NCBI GenBank assembly: GCA_021307315.1
Contig: JAJSPD010000103.1
Coordinates: 1-64,000, forward strand
Length of the DNA: 64,000 bases
Origin: Bisporella sp. PMI_857
Taxonomy: Eukaryota > Ascomycota > Leotiomycetes > Helotiales > Helotiaceae
Direction: 5' to 3'
The notes beneath the pieces were generated by a model. That model ran no database searches. It saw only the letters and a program-made list of their open reading frames with translations, and was not told the DNA's origin. This document shows positions 55,309 through 64,000 of the stretch, piece after piece. The stretch's first letter is position 1. Each line of letters begins with the position of its first letter. The position numbers were made by a program, and so were the translations under genes.

Positions 55309-57513
55309 TATGGTATGGTGTAGTGTGGTGTGATTTTGTATGTAGATGGAATTATACTGGGGCTCAAGTTGGTGGTTTAGGGCAAACGACCTCAACGAGT
55401 GGGAGGGTCATAGGATGGCGAATTCACCGTAGCGATAGCAGACACAGCAGGACTCAGGCTAGACGTAAGCGATGGGAAATGCTAAAAGTGACGAAGGTGA
55501 CGGCACCGAAGTGAATATAATCAGGGGGGGGGGAAGTTGGGGTTGGAATAATGAATATAAAGGAAGAGAAAGAGAGTGAGAGTGAGAGAAAGACCGAAGG
55601 TCGGATCTCGCTAGGTATTCTTGGGGGGCGGTGGTGGTCGATTGATCATCGCATGCAAGGCGGCAGCAGCCAGGCAGTGAAGCTTCAAGGACAAGACATG
55701 GATGCGTGTCAGCCTCGCTCGCTGATAGGACATGAGCCAGCCAGACAGGCAGACTTATTCGGTGAGGCTCAGGTGTCGGTGATAGCGTAGCGTTTTGTCT
55801 ATAAGGGGGGTTAAGGTAGCGTTCTTTTGGAGGGTAGGGTTCCTGTAAAGTGTAGGTTAGCGTAGCGAGTCATCAGTGGGTTCTCAAAAATATATCATAC
55901 ATTCTGATTTGTTGAGAATGGGGTGGGTGTGTGTGTGTTTTTTTAGTTTTCTTTTTCTAGCCCTGATACTATTGTCTGTGCCTGGAGCCAGTCCAGTTAA
56001 GAGTTTACGCTTGGAGGTGGGGAGGGGGGAAGAGGAGCGGCGGGCAAAAACCAGAGCCTCAGGGTCCGGGTCCGGGGTTTCGCCCCCAACTAAGAGAGAG
56101 AAAGAGAGGGAGTCATAAGTAATTCTACGTACTGGACTGTTAAACTATCGCTTAGTGATCCATTGCCACCACCAACACCCTTGTCTTTAGGCTTCCGCAT
56201 CCTCAAGAAGAAAAGAAAGCCCTATGACGGCTGAAGTTTAATGCTGTAAGAGCCTACCATTAAGCGTTAGCTGTGTTCCCTTTGTCGGCATCCCCAGAAC
56301 TGTCAGATTATGAGAAAAAAAAAGGCGATTCAAAGGACACGACGACTACAGGATAGGACAAGTCGACAGGACAAGACAACACAGCACCAGTTTAGCGCGC
56401 GGGGAGTAATCTGGTACGAAGCCCATTCGTTGACAATGCACACCGCAGGCCTGGAGATCACGGACGGTGAGGCAAACGCAAGATGCATGGCGGACCACGA
56501 ATGGCGGTATGGGGAGTCTAGATGCCTCAACACTTTGGCTCCGGGCTGCATTTCTTCTGGATGAGGTTTCAATCTTGATATCCTTGAACAGCATGCTGTA
56601 CTACCTACCCTTACTATACCTAACCTAAATGAAAAATGCGGTAGGAGGATCGATAGCTGGTCATGATCATGTGTAGGAATCGCCTAAATGACTCGTCTGC
56701 CGGCGTCCCTTTTTTTAATTTTAATCAGTACGGTACAGTAGGTAGCAAGATAAGAAACAACAGGCAGTTTTCAGTCCTGCAGGTCACAGCCTAGAGCGGG
56801 TTGTCCTGGGAATGTCTTGGGGGGCATATTCTAGCGGCAGGTACTGTACAGCATATAGGCTCTGTATCAGCTCAGAATAGGCGCTGTAGGGAATACTGTA
56901 GGTTACCGTAACCTAGAACCCTGAAGTGCCCCTGAAGGAACCCCGAGGGGATCCCTGAACTGAAATCGAGCCACTCATGTGATCAGCCACCCCACCCCAC
57001 CCCTGGATAATCCGTTTCAAGCCATACTTCATACCTGATATATCAGGTATAGATTCCCTCCTCTATCTCGCGTGACCAATCTGTTGTCTTCCTCCTCCGT
57101 AATACCCATGGCCCTCCACTTTTCTTCTCCATCACCTCATCTTTATGTACTTTCGTACAATCCCCCGGTATAGATTCCCCACTCTCCTCCACTTAATAAG
57201 CGAATCCATTTGCCTACAACGCAGCAAAAGCCCCGTGCTGTACAGTATCGTATTGTCCTGGTACAGTATCGTAAAGTCCCAAAGTAGTTTAATGGATAAA
57301 TTGTGGCTCAGCCATCAGCTGTGGCTAGTAATGGACCCTTCCCACTCAACCAATCAGGTCCCGCTTCCCCTCATCTACCTAACTCTCCAGTCGAGCTCTC
57401 ATCCAGTAGACGGACGCAACCACTTTTAACACTACCGCGCTTGTCCAAGGTATCAATACGACAGCTTTCTCATCACATACCATCTCATCCTCCTTCATTC
57501 CTTTCTACCTATA
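55309..57513. promoter_or_regulatory. Divergent intergenic region, AAA ATPase and beta-galactosidase
   Basis: 2.2 kb with no supported gene. It has strong purine asymmetry (GA-rich tract at about 55550-55600 and 56000-56115), a G9 run near 55525, and a direct 12-mer repeat TACAGTATCGTA at 57241-57252 and 57262-57273. The repeat lies about 240-270 bp upstream of the beta-galactosidase start, a 21-bp spacing (two helical turns). Whether a regulator binds it is inference. Confidence 0.45.
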
Positions 57514-61032
<3,519 letters not shown>

Positions 61033-61445
61033 GGACAATTGCGTTTGTTGGGCAATTACCGTATGGATTTATGCTATTGGAAAGAAATTGTAACTGTGGG
61101 ATCTGTGGAATCGTACATAAGGTTCGTGATTCATGTAAGGTTTCTGAGGGTTCGGACTAGCGGTGATACTGATTATATGGCTTGACCAAAATGAGAAGAG
61201 CTTTAAGGAGTCTGACAGTGAAAGCAATCGAGGTTGTCCTTCGGAACTTTAGGTGAACAAGCTGTAATGGATAACCCCTTAGTCTTGTAAACCCCGCCTA
61301 TGGTAAGAAAGATACTGTTGGATACCAAACTTTTACAAGGCGTGCAACGGATATTGTTACATTGGTAGGATCAATTATACACTTTGCCCATGCCACCTTG
61401 ATCACCCAAACGCCCCCAACTCCAGATATGATTCCACAATGTGCA
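61033..61445. other. Convergent intergenic region
   Basis: 413 bp between the beta-galactosidase stop and the LUC7 stop. No feature was recognised apart from expected 3' UTRs. Confidence 0.45.
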
Positions 61446-62334
61446 TTACCATCCACCTCTGAACCCTCTTCCACCCCTCCGTCCGCCGAATCCTCCACCT
61501 CCACCTCTCCGCCCGCCAAAACCACCTCCACCATATCCCTGATCAAAACCTCTATCACCGCCACCATCATCGACTGGCGCCCGTCTTCCCTTCAGCTCCT
61601 TCGGGAAGGCATCGTAAGTCTTGCGCATCTGCGCATATCCCAAATGCATCTTCCCATAAAAGTGGTCCGCCAATCTCCGATCATTATCCAAGCGTGAGAG
61701 GTACGCGCCGCACACATCGCAGACCTGTAATTTCTGATGACCCGACGGGCCGCTGGTGTCCGACAACGCCTTGAGCTCGCGCTCCTTGTCGGCCTTTGAC
61801 TGCAGCGCCTGCCTGATCCTAAAGAACTCCTCGTACGCCCTCGACACCTCGCCGCTCTCCCCAAGGACCTGGATCTCAAGCAGCCCGGTCTCCACGCTCC
61901 CGCTCAGCTCGCTGATGCCCTTCAGCAGCGCGTTCGTCTGGCGGATCTCGTCCGGCGTCTTCTCCAGCCTGCGCTGCGCCACGTCGATCCTGCGGTTGCA
62001 CTCGTCGATGTACTTCTGCAGATCGCGCATGTAGTCGTAGTCGAAGTTCCACTGCTGGCGCTGCTGGGGGGAGGCGGCGAGGTACTCGTCTTTGAGCGGG
62101 GCCGAGTGTATCTTGGGGCAGGGCCCGATGTCTTGCTTCGTGTTGGTGAATAGGTCGTGCGGGCAGGTGCCGACGAGGTAGGAGCGGCAGAGTTTGGGGT
62201 CTGTGATGGAGAGCTGGGCGGCGCGGGAGGACGAGCCGGCGCCCATGAGCTGTTCTGCAAATGATATTAGCTTTTCATGTTGTAAATAGGATGGATGTCA
62301 GCGTACCAAGCAGTTTACGCTGTTCCGCCGCCAT
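61446..62334 (-). CDS. LUC7: LUC7-like U1 snRNP splicing protein
   Basis: U1 snRNP-associated factor that helps recognise 5' splice sites in the nucleus. Two exons (62334-62307, 62254-61446) give 278 residues. Seen: MAAEQRKLLEQLMG start built across the intron, an N-terminal CCCH-type finger (LCRSYLVGTCPHDLFTNTK, GPCPKIH), a helical coiled-coil middle (YDYMRDLQKYIDECNRR), a C2H2-type finger (QVCDVCGAYLSRLDNDRR, HFYGKMHLGY) and an RGG-rich tail. Domain order is that of the LUC7 family. GC is noticeably higher than in neighbours within the exon. The gene is head to head with GPI16, sharing a 241-bp promoter. Confidence 0.93.
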
Positions 62335-62575
62335 GATTGCGGAGTATGGTTGAGGTTTGACGCTGCGATGTTGATGTTAATATAAAATGTGAAAGGGTCA
62401 AGGCTGTCCTTCACACAAAATTCTTGAGCCTCGCCTGTCCACCACCCGCAAGGCTCCAGTTCTGGATGGCACCCTCCCTGTCAGCCTCCCCCAAGATCCC
62501 CCCGGATTATTCTCAAATAAAATATCCTGTCATCAACAAGACTTTCAATGCTCAGTTTTTGAATCGCGACGCACA
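62335..62575. promoter_or_regulatory. Compact bidirectional promoter, LUC7 and GPI16
   Basis: 241 bp separate two divergent start codons of housekeeping genes. No canonical TATA box was identified. Shared regulation is inferred from spacing. Confidence 0.55.
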
Positions 62576-64000
62576 ATGCGTCAATTACTCTCCTTAATTT
62601 TCTTTTCCGTGCTTTTTGCCTTTCAGGCTGCTGCTTCGGATTACCACGAGCAGCTCCTATTGAGACCGTTGCATCCGAGTTTACTATTGGCGAGCTTCAA
62701 CTTCCAGAGCAACACCACCTGGGACTCGTTTGAGCAGCAGAATTTCAGGTATTTCCCGCGCTCGCTCGGCCAGATATTGCAGCACGCGAGCACAAAAGAG
62801 CTGCACCTAAGATTCAGTCTTGGGAGGTGGGATGCGGAGAGCTGGGGCGCAAGGCCATGGGGAGGGACGCGGGAAGGAGGGACAGGTGTTGAGTTATGGG
62901 CTTGGGTGGAGGCAGAAACGGATGAGGAGTATGATTTTTTTTAGTATGCTAAATTGGTTCGAGAACGACAGGCTGATTGGGAAATAATAGGGCGGAACAA
63001 CGCTGGCTAACCCTGACGAACGCTCTCTCGGGACTCTTTTGTGCCTCCCTCAATTTCATCGACGCAACGCGCACTACCCGCCCTGTTATGAGCTTCCAGC
63101 CCGCAGGCTATCATTCTAACACGAGCAGCGATAACCTACACCTGCTGCACGGAACACTGCCGAGGGAAGTGGTGTGTACGGAGAACTTAACCCCGTTCTT
63201 GAAGCTGTTGCCTTGTAAAGGAAAGGCGGGCATTTCAAGTCTGCTGGATGGACACAAACTTTTTGATGCGAGCTGGCAGAGTATGAGCATTGATGTGGTG
63301 CCAGTCTGCGAGAATGGAAGGGAAGGGGAGTGCAGACTGCAGATTACGCAGACGGTAGATATGGTATTAGATATTCAGAGATCGAAGCGGCCCAGAGACA
63401 ATCCTATTCCGAGGCCAGTGCCGAACGAGGAACTAAAATGCGACACCTCCAAGCCATATCATTCACATGATACTTGCTACCCTCTTGATACATCAGCACA
63501 AGAAGAAGACTGGAGCCTGTCACAAATTTTTGGCCATTCTTTGAAAGGCTCATGCCCTTTAGCGAATGATGGAATTGATCCGGTATGCATCAATGTCCCA
63601 CATGCCCGGCAAGTCTTCTCCTCTGGTGGGGCCATAGAACACAAAGATCAATCTGGATACATGAGATGTTTTCAATTAGCACAGGATAGCGATTTCGAAC
63701 TAGCGCTGCCTCAGCAAGAAATATCCGAAAAGGCTCCCCTCGAGCAGCCTCTCCTTTATGCCGAGCGTTCATTTATCGGTTACGGCCAGGAGCGTGGAGG
63801 AGTTCAGGCAATTCTCACGAACCCCTCCCCAACCGAAGCAGTTGATTTCGTATATATGGAATCACTCCCATGGTTCATGAAACTCTATCTACATACGCTG
63901 AAGGCCAAGCTCAGCAATGGTAGTGCTAGTTCAGACAATGTTATACAGGAGATGTATTATCGACCAGCCCTGGACCGGAAACGCGGAACCCAGCTCGAAG
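62576..64000 (+). CDS. GPI16: GPI transamidase subunit Gpi16/PIG-T, C-terminus beyond right edge
   Basis: ER subunit of the complex that attaches GPI anchors to proteins. Exon 1 is 62576-62928; intron 62929-62990; exon 2 runs from 62991 past the window end with no stop. Seen: signal peptide MRQLLSLIFFSVLFAFQAAA, then DYHEQLLLRPLHPSLLLASF, FRYFPRSLGQIL, LGRWDAESWG, ELWAWVEA, LSGLFCASLNFIDATRT, LPREVVCTENLTPFLKLLPC (with the conserved cysteine) and SSLLDGHKLFDASWQSM. These match the Gpi16/PIG-T luminal domain. About 455 residues are visible, so the C-terminal transmembrane anchor is missing. It would serve, among others, GPI-anchored proteins such as the one at 21 kb. Confidence 0.94.

Noticed and set aside
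56310..56594. Frames on both strands in the AAA/beta-galactosidase promoter region
   Set aside because: Mutually overlapping, purine-biased and without motifs.

Overview
The window is nuclear DNA of a filamentous ascomycete. The evidence is short GT-AG introns (mostly 48-62 bp, many with CTAAC/CTGAC branch sites), secreted plant-cell-wall and cell-surface proteins, DUF3425 bZIP, DUF7580 and acuF-like C2H2 families, and GPI-anchor and LUC7 genes. Protein families suggest a Leotiomycete (Helotiales-like) relative; this is inference from family resemblance. Exon structures were worked out by hand from reading-frame continuity and splice signals.

Region 1 (1-19.1 kb) looks like a catabolic gene cluster: MFS sugar-type transporter (cut by the left edge), short-chain dehydrogenase, AtuA-like (DUF1446) protein, aldehyde dehydrogenase, metallo-beta-lactamase-fold lactonase, Old Yellow Enzyme, bZIP/DUF3425 regulator, semialdehyde dehydrogenase (one-base frameshift in a T10 run) and an acyl-CoA ligase ending in the peroxisomal signal SKL. 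A 619-bp MULE-type MITE with a perfect 9-bp target duplication sits between the lactonase and the Old Yellow Enzyme. Identical 13-bp AP-1-like sites occur upstream of two genes and a near copy upstream of a third. A plausible job is uptake, lactone opening, enone reduction, oxidation to an acid, CoA activation and peroxisomal breakdown of a plant terpenoid or aromatic lactone. No substrate can be read from sequence.

Region 2 (21.0-29.3 kb) holds four secreted or surface proteins: a GPI-anchored Pro/Ala repeat protein, a ferritin-like secreted protein, an Ala/Ser-rich secreted protein and a large TPTDA/PQGAQ repeat protein. A relic with subtilase-like signature lies at 29.7-30.3 kb.

Region 3 (31.6-42.2 kb) has a predicted N-myristoylated RGG-rich disordered protein, a divergent GH11 xylanase, a GNAT acetyltransferase whose start codon is a 3-nt exon, a PI-specific phospholipase C and a complete MFS sugar transporter.

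Region 4 (42.5-50.0 kb) has a head-to-head pair (DUF7580 protein and acuF-like C2H2 protein) and a secreted M43 metalloprotease. Region 5 (51.1-64.0 kb) is more housekeeping in character: triple-AAA CbbX/SpoVK-like ATPase, GH2 beta-galactosidase, LUC7 splicing factor and GPI16 (cut by the right edge).
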